Below are positions 12,035 through 25,340 of a DNA stretch of 64,000 nucleotides, piece after piece. The stretch lies in assembly GCA_951799425.1 (NCBI GenBank), contig OX637401.1:30181780-30245779 (forward strand), written 5' to 3'. Position 1 is the first letter of the stretch. Every line of letters begins with the position of its first letter. The notes under the pieces were generated by a model. It did not search any database and was not told where the DNA came from. It worked only from the letters and a program-made list of their open reading frames with translations. The DNA is from Ilex aquifolium (lineage: Eukaryota; Streptophyta; Magnoliopsida; Aquifoliales; Aquifoliaceae). The translations under genes and the position numbers were made by a program.

Positions 12035-15000
12035 TTACGCAATAGTACTCCAAAACAGTTCTTTTGGTGCTGCAATCAGGCAATAAATAAAGCCAGGAAA
12101 ACATAAATAGTCAGCACCATGGACACAATGAGCAAGTATATGTGAGAGATGACTTTTCAAATGTGTAGAACTTAACTTACCCGGAAACCCTGTAAACCTC
12201 TCATATTGTTCATATGCTTGCCCAATGAACATCTCCACCCCACTAACAATTTTGGCCCCACACTCTTGTGCTTCCTGCAACAACCTGGTGATTTTGGGGG
12301 TGTAAACAGCATCAAAAACCAGTGCATATGATTTCAGAGCTTCCTGCAAAACAAATAGCAACTTAATTTCGTTAAAACACTGTCTGAAAAGCTTTAACTT
12401 TTATAGCCATCAACATATTTGTAAAGGTCTTGGCTGTGCAGAATTCAGAAAAGTAGACTTTTACAGAGAAGGTAGTTTGAGGGGTCAGGTTTAATAGAGA
12501 CCAGATGAGTTCTATTTTGAAAGGATGATATGTTAGGAGATCCTTGAGGAACATGATGATGATGATGTGACAGTGAAAGAGGAAGAGTTAAACTAAGCCA
12601 TGACAGCAGCTGAAAGGAAAAGAAAAAGTAGAGAGAACCAAAAATAGCAAAAGATTAGAGATTAGGCTTTGATACCATGGTAAATCACGAATTTAGGAGT
12701 GGTTGGTTTGTTTAACAAGTTCTACGTAAGAATGTAAATTCAACTTAAGATGATGAACCTTAGGTACAATTCATAAACATTCAATGACTAACATCAGAAT
12801 ACCAAAGCATCCAAAGAATAGAAGAAATTTACTGCTTCACAGGTGAGAACTTTTGACATGAGACCAATTATTTTTTTGACACAAGGTAATGATGCACGTG
12901 CATTGGCAAGACCAGGCATGTTACAAGGTTATTTAAATTTGAGATGCTTTTATTGAAATTATCTATACTTACAGAAAGCCTAATCTGTTTCATGTATGGT
13001 GGAAAAACATATGATATGTAAGGAAAATCTGAAGGTGATCTAAAGAACCAGTGACAATATTCCCTTATTCATTATTCACAAACGTCATTACACAGATGGG
13101 GTGGAAGTAAATATGTCATTTCTAACACACTATATGATCGCCAATTTCTGTCGAAAACAAAAAAAAGAATGTAGAAAGAAGGAGAAATGACTCTCAATGC
13201 CAGATAAGTGCTAGAGACAAGGTCCGTACCTCTTCCAACAATCTCATTTCAAGCACACATCAAGTGAATGTCATAATTAATTCCCGATGGTAAGGCAAAA
13301 AGTCAAATACCAACAACCATGAGAAGTTTAATGCAAGAGAGTAGCACTAAAAGTAGGTAAACCTTTGATACGGGTGTTTCATCAACTTTCGGGTGCATTC
13401 CGATAGAGGTTGTGTTTGCAAGAACCATACCATCTTCTGGATGGAAATTAAGCAATTCATCAAGAGACAATGCATCTCCTCCAACCGTATCCGCAAGTTC
13501 TCTAGCTCGATCTTTGCAGATAAAAGAAGAAAAAAAGTCATAAACTACCATCCTACAGATAAGCTTATAAGATTAGAGAAAACTAATAGGTTTACCTTAG
13601 GTATATGAAACAAGACAACAGAAAGAGATGAGGCCATATAATATCATTTTTTTGACATGATATAATATCATATTTTGTATTAAATAGACTACATTTAGAT
13701 GCAAGGCAAAGCTGAAACTAACCGTAAGTGCGATTGGCAATCACAACCCTTGCTCCCTTTTCTTTTGCACCGTAAGCAAGAGCCTTGCCCGCACCACCTG
13801 CACCAATGACTACAAACACTTTACCAGCCAAGGGTGACCCACTTGTACTGTTTATAGGGTGTGAACCTGTAAAACCAAATATTGTAGTCCAGAAAATGAG
13901 AAAATACTTTGACATAGAATTTCTGCTCAGCTTGTAAAGCACAGAAGAAACCTCGTAGGCCATCTTCAATAGCCGAAATAGCACCAATATAGTCAGTATT
14001 GCAACCAAATAGCTTCCCATCAATTGATCTCCTGATAATGCAATTAACAGCTCCTATTGACTGCAAGATACTATCATTAAATTAAACAATTGCATGTAAC
14101 ATACAGAATAGGGGAAGGAAACATAAAAAACTAGAATTAGTGTAACCAGATCACCATTACAACATAAGCATAACAAAATAAAGACATAGCCCATTACCTT
14201 TGCAACTGGATCAACTTCGCCGCAGCACTTAAGTGCAGCCTCTTTGTGAGGAATTGTACAACTGCACAAAACAAAGCAGCATTACTGCATTCTCAGTTAC
14301 ATGGACTCCTTGACACCCCATCCATATAAATATCTCATGGGAAAACAAATGTTGATTAACATTAACAGAAAAAAGGAGCCCCCAAAAAAAAACAGCTACA
14401 GAAACAAAGACATTCGGGGATTGAATCTTTACAACCAATGCATGAACAAATGGCACTTCAAATAATAAATAGATGCTACAGCCGTTATTCCTTTACAAGA
14501 CTGAACCTGAACCCAACACAATCTATAGATGAACAAATGCACAGGGCTTTGATAGGTGATTTACTGTTGGTAACGGGCATTTCAACAATCCCAACACATT
14601 ATTGTATCACCAACTACTTTTGCAATTGGATCAAACCTTCGCAGCTTTGTGAGGAATTATAGACTCAAAATAAAGCTGCATTATAGACTTGATTCAGGGA
14701 GATGAAATCAATGGTTGCATATCCCGTGGAAGTAACTCTTGGGACAGCATATATGGATGAATATTACCAGATAAATAGAGTGTCTAGAGAAAATTTTAGC
14801 TCCCAGAAGCAAAAGAAACTCAAGGAATGACATCTTGGCAAAACCAATGCATGAACAGATAACACTTCAAATATCAGATAAGTAATAGTACTAGTACTAC
14901 TACAATAATTACACTATATGATTGAACCTGAACCCAGCAAAATCTGTAGATGAATAAGTCTGGAGAAAATTTGCAACATCATCCACCAACAAATGCACAT

Positions 15001-18000
15001 AAACTCCATTGAAGTCAATCGCTTTGAATGCTTTATTGTACAAAATAGGTGATTTGCTGTGGCTAACAGGCTTTCCAATGACGCCAAATACTTTTGTATC
15101 AGGCCCTATCTGCCTGAAATTGTACAAATTCAACAAATCATCAATTGTTGGTTGCCCAGGAGCTGATACTCTTCCTGACTCAAGTGTACCAAAAGTCAGA
15201 TATCCACCAAATTTGGCGCAAAGTATCCGTGACATCAAACCCCTCTCTCCCATAACCATTGCTATTATTGGAACCTGAAACACATTGCAGTCCCACACAG
15301 ATCAGAAAATGATATAACCATTGGAATGAACTAGGAGTGTTTGCATAAATGAAAAATCAAAAAGAGTGTTACATAAATGAAACTAATAGGATACAGGAAC
15401 TTTAGAATATGGCATGAAGAACTTCAAAAATGTTTGGGTCTAAATTGTAAGGAGTCCTTTTTATCATACTTTTCTCCATATACATACAGTAATAAAATCA
15501 TATTCAAACACAAAAGCATTACTTTTGGTCTTATGTAGAATTTTTCCATTTCTCTACATAATGTTTTTAGGAGGTCAAAAAATATTAAATCATATATTTC
15601 CTTGAACTAAGCATCCATCCCGAAACGAATCAAAACTGAGTGAAGATTCCCCTCAACCATATAAACCAACCTCATCTTTTTATATAGATTACAAACTCTC
15701 TTCATGATCTCCCTCAACCAAACAAACATAGACAAATAAACAAACCGAAGAAGTCAAATGGGTGAGAGGCCTAAATTACTGACCACTTAAACCCCACTTT
15801 TATACTGTGTTAAAGATCCAAAGTTCAAGAATATTGGAGTGAGAGTCCCACAAGGCTCAATACTAGTTTTAAAGTTGCTCTTTTATTGATGTTAGACAAG
15901 CTCTAACAAACCCAAAATGCATTTCTGCCTACTAAATGGATTATTTTTTTCTTCCACATGCTAAAGGTCTTGGAACCTAAACTTGTAATAAGTTGATTCT
16001 TCATAAAAAAAAAAAAAAAATAATACGCACTAAGTTGGACTCCTCATTCATGAACTGATGAGAAAAAAAAAAAAAACGAACTTTAATTTTTCCAGCTCTT
16101 TTTTGCTTTTTTATTTTAATTTCTTATTTTTTAGGGGTGGGGGAGATTGGGTTGAAAGAATTTTATCAATCATTATTTTGTATTCGGAGTTGTTTATAAT
16201 GGTGTTCTTTTCATTCTTTCTACTTTTTTTAACTTTCATCGGTGGAAGCCCATGTTATCAGGTTGAAAGTGAATCTGGGTCCAAGTTGCCAATGTCTTAG
16301 CATTTCTGCCACATTGTCATACCATCTATTCCAATGTATAGAAATGTTTATTTGTCTTGTAACAACTCAAATTCACCTCAAAACCAACAATAGGAACCAA
16401 AGTATGAAGACTAACTTTACCTAATTATGATCCTCTATGTTTTTCGCGCATCTGGGCATGTCTAATCTATGAAGCACGGATCCTTTGTTAAAGTCAACGT
16501 ATCCATATTGGATATGAAACTCATCGGACACTCGAAGATACGTATCAAATACACATCAAATATATCCAATAATAAATAAAATATATGGATACTTTGCGGA
16601 TACTTCTATATAATTTGTGTAATTTTCAGTTTTAATCTCTACTCTTTCTTTTTGACTTCGCGTACAATGCATACATTAATAAAAATTCATATGACTTGAA
16701 AGACATGGGTGTTTTCTAAGTAGTATCCATTATCACATGTCCAAGGAATTAGATGAGTTGATTAATCTATAATCTTATCAAAATATATTTCTAAGCAAAC
16801 AATATAGTCAAATGTTGATTCTTATTCATTTAATTAATCACTTTCACTTTATAGATGTTCCATAGTGAGAACTAAGACGATAAGTAACTTTTAAAAAATA
16901 AAAAATAAAAAATTGTTAATATTGTTTATTATTATTAAAGAATCTCTAAAAATTATAACTATCAAGTCATTACATAATAATAAAAATATAAAATATATAT
17001 ATATTTATAGACGTATCCCGGCCGTATCCATATCCAATTTTTTTGGGTTTTGTCATAACATCGTATCCTTATCGTACCCGTATCTCGTATCTATTTCTAT
17101 TCTCCCTAGTGTCTAATTCATTTGAGAAATCGATTGGGTAAGAATTAAATCAGACCAAATAGTCATTGATATCAGCCTTCCACTTTATTAACCAATTGGT
17201 AATTGTAGACAAAACTTATTAGAATAAACACCCATCAGCCATTGAATTTATTTGGTAGAATTTAAAATCACGCAAGCAATATATGCACCTTAGACTGTAT
17301 TATAAACCTCTAATCATCTTTTCAGGCTCAAGTCATGGCCCCTAAAATCTAAATTAATATTATGGAAGACTTGATAATTTTTATTCCACCAGGAAATGGA
17401 GAGAAGTATGAAACTTCAATTACACAAAAGATTTGGCCATACTACTTACGCCTCTTACTTGGGAATGAACAGTTATTTGAAAGACGCGTGCAACGTCGGT
17501 GATATCCAAGGCGGTTGTTGCAATCTTCACAATGTCTGCTCCACTTGCCTGTATTCTTGCCACAAGATTGCCAAGATCCTCAACAGATGGAGTGTTTTCA
17601 TAGTTGTGGGAGGAAACAATAATTTTGGACTGTGCAGGCTTCCTTCCATGCATGGAATTGTTGAACTCGTGGATAGCCTTCAGAGAATAGACAGTAGCAT
17701 GAGAAAATTCAGATTTCGCAATTTCAATAGCATATTCAAAATGAGGACAAGAAAAACAGTTTAACATCTTGGAAGTAAAAACTGGTGAGTATAGGAGTGG
17801 GCACGGGCATGGATCTAGCACATACTTCGTGATTTATAATAAGATACTCATTTTTCAGCTGTCTGATTTACCACAAAAGCTGTGAGATAGAAAGACAAAA
17901 CAATTACAGCAAACTGACAAAGAGAGACAAACCTGTTAATCTCTCGAATATTAAAATAAATGCATTGGTGCAACACCCACACGAAGATCATGTAAGAGAG

Positions 18001-20473
18001 TGCTGAGCTGGAGTAAGATAGAAAATAAATTGAAACTTCCCAAAGGAAGTGACATATGCTGTCCAAAAGTATACTGTAAAGGCCTCAAAGATTAACTAAA
18101 TTGAACGAAATGTTACTTTAGAAGAAGATATCAATATTGAACAGTGCAGTCAATTTCCCCAGAGCTCATTTGAACCCAATGAGGGATTGTCCTATGATAT
18201 AGTCACAATCATCCCTAGAAAAATTATGAGCCATTTTCAATTCGCAAACCACTTGAGCTTTATATATGCAAAGATATGATACATCCAATCGGGTGTTTAT
18301 GGATTTCTTTTATAATTGACTTTCAAATAAATAAAGTAGTTCCAGTGACAATTTTGAGGAAAAACCTATCTAATACAATCAATGCAATTAGTGAGCTGTT
18401 TAAGTTTCGCTAATAAGAAAGCAACCTTCAGCTCAACATCAATGTAATCAGCTCCGAGCTCCATGGCTAATCGAAGTGCATCCAATCGACTCTTTTCATC
18501 ACCATCATACTGGCCACCTTCCCATGTTGGTCTAGAAAAATACATCAAATCAGAAAGGGCCATGCCTGGATATTCTTGAAAAGGTAATATAATAAGATGA
18601 TATACCACAAAAATGACCCATCATAATCAGACAGAAAAGTACTAAAACAAGCAAAAGATAGATATACACAACATATGAATAATACAGCTTAGTGTGCATT
18701 ACAAGCATTGCTCAATCCACCCTTAGTAATGAGTAACGATTAACAATTCCATGTAAACTATTAGAAATATGATTTTATAAGTCGCTTTGCACGGTCAATG
18801 CTATCACTGCGGCAAAATAACGCTAGTTCAATATAGAGCTTACACTCCATTTAATGCTCTAATGACTGAGTTGGAGGGACTCAAGGCGGCTCAGCAGACC
18901 CCAAGGCGACAGGTGTACAGGTGTAGCTGTTATGAAGTCGTGGAGCCGATGCCGAGAAATGGAGCCGACTCCGAGTAGTGGGGCCAGCGCCGACAACAAG
19001 GAGGAGAGCACAAACAACAAGAAAGACGGTTTCGTGGAGCCGAGTACAAACTTCTTACACCAGCAATTAATGCGGCGTGACCCAGCATTTATGGAGACGT
19101 GAGTAACTTAGACAGTATTTAATGAGTTTCTGCACCCTCGAATACCCAAACTGACAATCATGAGTAGGTGCATTAATGGCTGAGACGCCGAGAACAGAAT
19201 TAGGGGTGCTTGCCCCCTAGACGCCGACTACTCGGGAGTAGATGTCAGACGCCGTTCGTAGGCACTCGAGTACTCGGAGGTAGCTGGAGGTTCTCATTGT
19301 GGCCTCGAGGGCTAGTCCCATCCTCCAAGCATTAATGACAAGGGAATCCAAGTCGGAATCACTCATTGCACATGGGTAATCGTGAAGGGCATTAAATGCT
19401 GAGATGACCTCTGTGTCAGAACAATCATTTCAAGTCAAGGTATAAATACCCCTCAGAAAAATGAACGAAGGTACGCAAAACTCGACTCAGAATACATTAA
19501 ATTGAGCTTCATCCTCCCTCTCTTACTGACTTAAGCTTCGGAGGGGATAAGCCGGACGGGCGTCTGGCTCCCTTTTCCTAACCTTGTGGTTGTTTCAGGG
19601 TTCATGAGCAGCACAATCGCTATCTCTAATTGATTACAGGAATTATCCCGTGCCTGAGTCAATACCGTTTATCAACAGGAAAAAACAAATTTAGTTAAAA
19701 TTAAGAAGCTAATCCCAATTACCGCCTTATCTCTAATTCAGTTTACAAGATCTTACCATATAAATTTTGTAGAGTTTCCGGTGATACAACTAGTGGGTTG
19801 ACTTTGTTCACTCCAAGCAATAAAAGAACAAATCTTCTTAAGTAAAAGAAGACATTTCTGAATAAAAGTTTCATTATTCATTTCACAAACTGGAGATGTG
19901 CCAGTAATTTGGATAACAAGACCAGCATATACCTACTACACAATTTGGATTGAATAGGATTATATGAGTGAACCTGTAAGTGAATAGAGTGGGCAATGGA
20001 CAGCGTTTGATTAGGGTATCGATGTCCTGGAGCGGATTGAAACTCATCAAGCTGTCCAATCGGACCTCCACAAGGTCAGCACCACTCAATTTCGCCGTCT
20101 TCATTTGAATCAACATCTGATCCACTGAATCCGCCATTATCGGAGCACAAATCAGGGTAGGATTCCTCCTGATTTCCTCCTTTTCCATTTCCACAGCAGA
20201 TACAACCTGAAATTCAAGATGAAAAAAAACCAAAGAATAGAAAAATCACTCAGAAAACCAGAAAATTTCTAGCAAGTGTACAAGTATGTTTGGTACACGA
20301 TAAAATGGAGGAAAATAAACGAAAATTGTTCGGAACTTTGGAACAGGCAGGGTGGTTGTTGGGAGTAAATGGCTGTTTGAAAGACTTCCAATTTTCTTAC
20401 TATTTCTAAGCAGCCAAACGCGGAAAAAAAAATGGAAGGAGGAAGGAAGAGTGGGAAGACTTACCAGCTCCAT
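12035..20473 (-). CDS. bifunctional 3-dehydroquinate dehydratase / shikimate dehydrogenase (DHQD/SDH)
   Basis: This enzyme catalyses the third and fourth steps of the shikimate pathway (3-dehydroquinate to 3-dehydroshikimate, then NADPH-dependent reduction to shikimate). Eleven coding exons join in frame to 525 aa: 20465-20473, 19974-20206, 18426-18531, 17459-17677, 14928-15274, 14198-14261, 13952-14060, 13723-13866, 13363-13511, 12181-12343 and 12035-12069. All introns read GT-AG. DHQD half: EVRLD motif, His140 in VSSHNY, and Schiff-base Lys167 in GADIVKIATTA. SDH half: SHSKSP (Ser260, Ser262), Thr307 and Lys311 in CTIPHKE, Asp349 in NTDY, NADP loop GAGGAG at 384-389, and NRT at 407-409. The protein starts MELVVSAVEMEKEE and enters the DHQD fold almost at once, so no plastid transit peptide is seen; it may be a cytosolic isoform or use an unseen upstream exon. 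The retained Ser/Thr pair favours shikimate over quinate use, by inference. Confidence 0.95.
15275..17458 (-). other. 2.2-kb intron between DHQD/SDH exons 4 and 5
   Basis: The donor is CAA followed by GTAAG at 17458 and the acceptor is CAG ending at 15275. No conserved coding segment is seen inside. It contains poly-A/T runs near 16008 and 16062 and a CGTATC-rich repeat at about 16469-17100. Confidence 0.8.
16469..17100. repeat. CGTATC-rich dispersed repeat inside a DHQD/SDH intron
   Basis: It begins GAAGCACGGATCC and closes with several copies of CGTATC/CGTACCCGTATC (17011-17095). The two ends are roughly complementary (GATACGGGTACG-type phrases), as in a decayed inverted-repeat element. 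The AT-rich centre shows no coding potential. Confidence 0.45.
18790..19680 (+). mobile_element. solo-LTR-like insertion in DHQD/SDH intron 2 (between exons 2 and 3)
   Basis: This block is much richer in G+C than the surrounding intron. It has a TATAAATA box at 19441 and, about 80 bp downstream, TACTGACTTAAGCTTCGGAG at 19524-19543, a phrase also found in the LTRs of the element at 53584-59527. It ends near TTTATCAACA, as an LTR would end in CA. No gag-pol or second LTR is seen, so a solo LTR is the best reading. The left boundary and target duplication could not be fixed. It lies opposite in sense to the host gene. Confidence 0.5.
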
Positions 20474-20723
20474 TGTCCTAGTTGCTGAGAAAGCAGAGAG
20501 ATTAAAGGAGGCGTGCTCTGCCAGCTAAGTATTAGGTACGTGATGGTATTATATACTCAGAGAGGGAGGAGAGAGAATGAGAGTGAGCGAGAAGGAGAGG
20601 GAGAAATTCGGTAGGGTTGGTGAGATGCGATCATAACCGCTCACGTTTCTGACGTGGAAAATTGCCAACGCCATGTCCTACTAACCCATATGATGCTAGA
20701 CTATGGTCTATAATGAAGTCGAC

Positions 20724-20840
20724 TTTTGTAAACTCGAGTTAAGTCTTAAGCTTGTTTTTTTAAATAAATTTTAAAAGTTGTTTTGTAAACTCGAGTTAAG
20801 TCTTAAGCTTGTTTTTTTAAATAAATTTAAAAAGTTGTTT
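20724..20840. repeat. tandem duplication, 57-bp period
   Basis: The segment running from GTAAACTCGAGTTAAGTC to AAAGTTGTTTT occurs twice in a row (anchor bases at 20728 and 20785) with only one or two differences. It leads into an AACTCG/TTTAAACGA-rich repeat continuing to about 21020, similar in style to 8718-9030. Confidence 0.8.
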
Positions 20841-21020
20841 TAAATTTAACTCGTTTAAAAAACGAATCGAACTTGAATTGCTCAATTATTTTATATATAA
20901 ACGAACTGAATTTTTTAAGCCTATTTTTTAAACGAGGCTAAAAAATTGTTCAAATTTGACTCGTTTAAAACACGAACGAGGCTCAAATCAAGTCCTATCC
21001 AACTCGAACTCAAATAATTT

Positions 21021-23016
21021 GACTCAATTATCAACTATAAGCTAGAGTAAGGGTAATACTTTGCATCCCAAGGATCCGTTTAGTTAGGAGTAAAAGAATG
21101 ACGGAAAGTTAAGTAAAAAAAAAATGAAAGAATATAATATTTCCATGTATGTATTTGGTTAGTATAAAAATTTTGCAATAAAATTTTGAAAAAATTTCAT
21201 TCTATTATTTGAAAGGAAAGTTACTATAAAAAAAAAAATTAAATGTCTAAATTACCCTTGAATGAGTGAATTCCATCTGAGAAAGTTATCAGGACTTGCT
21301 GACCAAATGTTTTGTATTAATTTGGGATCCCAAATTTAAAATCCCTAACATTGCTTATATAGTAAATAGCAGATATACCACGTCAATATGATAATGATAA
21401 TAAAAAAACAATTTGAATGAGTGAGATTCACTTGTATGATAATGATAATAAAAAAAAACAATTTTGCATGATATTCTCCAAATTAATGGGAAAAAAGAAA
21501 ATACTTGATAAAAATTAGACAAAAAATAAGTTTAAATGAGGAAGTAGATATGATAGTATTTTTAGTCCTATGGATACTCATTTAAAATTCAAATTTTATT
21601 TTTTATGTCGGTGATAGCATCATTTTATCTAATATTTATTCTCGACAAAATACTCGACAAAATACGCTAATAAGACTAATCTTTTACATCTGTGTTGATC
21701 GTTCATGTCACACTCACAGCAGATACGATGACTGATGAACAGAACGTCATGGGGTTACTTTTATTAAGTAGTGGGATCATGAAATCTTGTAAAAACACAA
21801 AAGAGGTAGGACACACCACTCTCGCGCATGCAAACAAGGGGGGACCTCGGACAGAATTTGTCACCATACTACGACAGGATCTAGCTCATATGATTTCAGC
21901 CTTTTCCATTTCTATTTGATTTGATGAAATATTTTGATATTTTTCGACCGATCGTAACCACCCAGCCATATGTGGTGAAGGTGATATCCCAACCCCTCAC
22001 CAAATTTCAGGTCAGGAGATCTTTAGATCGACCGTATGTCTCGTAATACTGAGTTTTTCCGACGCTATACGGATCATAAACTATATCACGTAACCCTTTT
22101 TTTTTTGTATGCAGACTTTGGATACCACTACAAGAAACTCTTACGGGTGGCCCAATGATCAAGTCTGCCTTCAAATCTGCCTTCTTGCAAATAAGAAGTC
22201 TTAAATTCAATATTTTCCACACCTTTTAAATGTCAGCCACCCTTGTTCTTCAAGAACACGTCTTTAAACTAGCTCGAGTTACAGTAGCCAACTCAGAACT
22301 TGAGGAAGTAGTTAACACAAGCCTGCACACCCTATAGCAAAAAAAAAAAAAAAAGATACCACTACACTACTTTCACATATAAGACATGGCTGGAATTATG
22401 GGAATAGTTGAAAATTTTCCACCAGATAAATGTATGAACTAATACAAAATGGAGATGACTAAACAACAAGTGCTGGATTTGGATTAAAGTCCCGCCAAAG
22501 AAGGGGGGTTCCTCTGTCTCATCAAACATGACACAATCATGACCAATAAAAGGAACACTACAGCTACATTTTCGAGTTTTTTCACTTTTTTCTAAAAAGA
22601 ATATTCAGGCGATCCATACCGTTATGAAGTCGAAAGGCATGAGAATTTTGAAAACTTTAAAATAAACAACTCAAACCAATAGCAACCCTCACAATTTCAC
22701 ACAAGGTTGAAGTGATACTGAATAATAGTATTTAAGCATAGTTGCAAAATGTTCTATTCTCCCAGATCTTACAAGCATAGAGTTTTGACTATTTGGACAA
22801 CTCATGAAGTAGTGCATAACACCCAGAATACGTTTGCAGATTGATGTTCTCAGTTTGCTACTGGAAAAGGTAGCATCTAAGGATAAGAGGGTCAAACAAC
22901 AATACTAAAGTTCATCAATCCAAAACAACACTTTATTTCAGAATCTCCATAACTAGTAGCTTGATTTTCACAGGCGTATCTGGGCACAGGGAGTAGATAG
23001 CACCACGAGTAGTTAA
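21021..23016. other. intergenic region between SOD and DHQD/SDH, no gene seen
   Basis: AT-rich, with short frames only. The part next to 23016 is the SOD 3' UTR and terminator region; no plant polyadenylation signal was assigned with confidence. The segment 20474-20600 at the other side is the DHQD/SDH leader, with GA-rich stretches. Confidence 0.6.
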
Positions 23017-25333
23017 TCAACCCTGCAGGCCGATGATGCCTGCAGAAATTACGATAACATACATTAATTAGAAGTTGTTTAACAACCAATTAGGTATGTA
23101 AACCCAATGTTATTTATAGTGCTTATTATAAATTTTAAGGCTCACAGAGTTTCTCTAAGCACATGTGCTTTTTTAAGGTCAATTTAGGATTTTGATTGGC
23201 AAGCTCATCTTTCTATTTTTATCTAGTTATTTTTGCTGAGTACTCTCTATATATGATTTCCATACAGGTTATTTCAGGAGTTCAAGCAATGTGCTGACCT
23301 CTCTATATCGTGCAATAAGCTTTTGTATTCAAATTATATATAAACCAACTGCATGAGTAATGAAATTAGCCATTAAGTAATCATGCTGCTTACCACAGGC
23401 AACCCTTCCACCAGCATTTCCAGTGCTTTTGCTGAGTTCATGGCCTCCTAAACAAATAGAGGTAGCAAGTAAAGCGCTGCCGTAAGATTGGGCGAGAAAG
23501 ATAAATAATTACTACGAAAAAGCAAAAACTTCAAGAAATACAATGTAACAATCAGTGCATGCAATCAACTCAACTATAATTTGAGGCAAATATCTAATAA
23601 CTCGTTTACTACGTGTTACATGATGGGGTTTTTTTTGTCTAGTTGGCCTTGCTGGAAGGTAAATGGTTTACAGTTGAAGCTATTATAAAGGCAACGTATT
23701 GATTATAAAATTGGTGCTCACCCTTTCCCAGATCATCAGGGTCACCATGGACAACTACAGCCCTTCCAATGATGGAATGTGGTCCAGAGAGCGGAATCTG
23801 AAAACAATAGCCCATATTTGAGAGATCTGTTAAAAAGGAAGTACATAGAATGTTTTACGCAAATAAGAGCCTGACAAAAAAAGTCACCTGCTTGTCAACA
23901 ATAGTGAAGGAAGCAGTACCTAAAACATAAAAAGTCACGGCAATATGTCAGAGCTGCATATATTCTGTGAGGTATTATGTAACTTTAACAAATGCGTGTC
24001 TTTTCTATTACATAACTAAATCATGGTAGTGGTCTCTACCAGCACTGTATTAAAATTCCATACATAGATGAGCACAAGACTCGATGGCTTAAGCTTTTGG
24101 GTCAAGATTGGATTCAACTTGTATATTTAGGCTAAGAGGCAACGGTCTGGTGATCCTAATAAAATAAAAAAAGCAGTGTCGCCACATGGTTCTGGCGAAA
24201 GAATGATGTCAGTTCTTAGAGTCCTGGTAATGCATATTGGACTGTCGATGGAGCAGGGTGTGTGCATAATGCAGACTCCTGAGGAATAGTGACTCGGTGA
24301 CTCATGAAGAGTGGTTTAGACATGGGCCTTGCTAAGAGGAGTGATTCACACTCAAGGGGGTCTTAATGTTTAGTGAGGGTTCACACTTGACGAGAAAAAT
24401 GCTTTGGGGTAACAAGTGAGAAAAGAAGAGGCACACATTGGATGGAGAATGTGCATTGGGACAATTGACTTGCTGGTTCAAGGATTCGGCTCAAATTGAG
24501 TTCCAATCTATCTATTTAGGTCCTGCTGTCTCCCCATTTTTCCTAGCAATTTCAGAGCAAAACAACTGCCATCCTACCATGGCTATTAAAGTTAATTGTG
24601 CAATGCCAGTCTGTATGTGCAATAAAAATAACCACGTAAACTAAGATTTTACTAACAGTGGTGATAGCAATTACACAATAATGGCTATACGAAGTTCTCT
24701 CATTAAACAAGGAACGAAGTACAATATTTAAGATAAAGCCGCTATATTGACAAATATTTATGATAAAAAAAATTTAGGCAGAAATCGATATATATTTATG
24801 ATGATGATGGGGTAGAAGATTTTCTAGTCATAATTAAACAGCATGTACCATCTTCACCAACTGTAACATTGCCAAGATCACCAGCATGACGATTCTCATC
24901 CTTTGGAGCACCATGCTCTTTGTTAGCAGGATTGAAATGTGGTCCTGCAAATTCACCCGATCAAAACCATACTCGTTGAAGTATCATATTGTTTGTTCCC
25001 CAATCCCCATCCCCCAGTTCTCCATGGATACCTATAAAATGAAGATGACAATGGAGAATAAAGATAACCTGTTGACATGCAGCCATTTGTTGTGTCACCA
25101 AGAGCATGGACATGGAAACCATGAAGCCCAGGTTTCAGACCACAAAGATTTCCTGTAACTGTAGTTGGACCTGAGACAAAACAAATAGAATAGTTTTAAT
25201 TCCATGTTCACAGTCGTGTGTTGATACCAGTTGATTATATGATAAATTTAGAATTACCATCTCCTTCTTGGGTAAAAAAGATGGTGCCACTAACATCCTC
25301 ACTGCTGCTGAGAACTGCGACAGCTTTCACCAT
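23017..25333 (-). CDS. CSD1: cytosolic Cu/Zn superoxide dismutase (CSD1-type)
   Basis: It dismutates superoxide to hydrogen peroxide and oxygen. Seven coding exons join in frame to 152 aa: 25258-25333, 25069-25170, 24849-24944, 23888-23919, 23722-23797, 23394-23447 and 23017-23039. All introns are GT-AG. Copper ligands are His45, His47, His62 and His119; zinc-loop histidines and Asp lie in GPHFNP...HAGDLG. Cys56 (GCMST) and Cys145 (RVACG) form the conserved disulfide. The start [14 protein letters not shown] has no targeting peptide, and the C-terminus GIIGLQG lacks a peroxisomal tripeptide, both of which point to the cytosolic form. Length and exon layout match plant CSD1. A further untranslated exon is inferred at about 26458-26600, and the junction of the leader carries a miR398-like target. 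The symbol is by homology, not by orthology testing. Confidence 0.96.
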
Positions 25334-25340
25334 TGTTATA

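Noticed and set aside
17396-17764. 122-codon plus-strand frame with several cysteines
   Set aside because: It is the antisense shadow of DHQD/SDH exon 4, which has catalytic His and Lys on the minus strand.
12035-25333. Adjacent DHQD/SDH and SOD as a metabolic gene cluster
   Set aside because: The enzymes share no pathway step, have separate leaders, and are 2.5 kb apart with repeats between. Co-location looks incidental.
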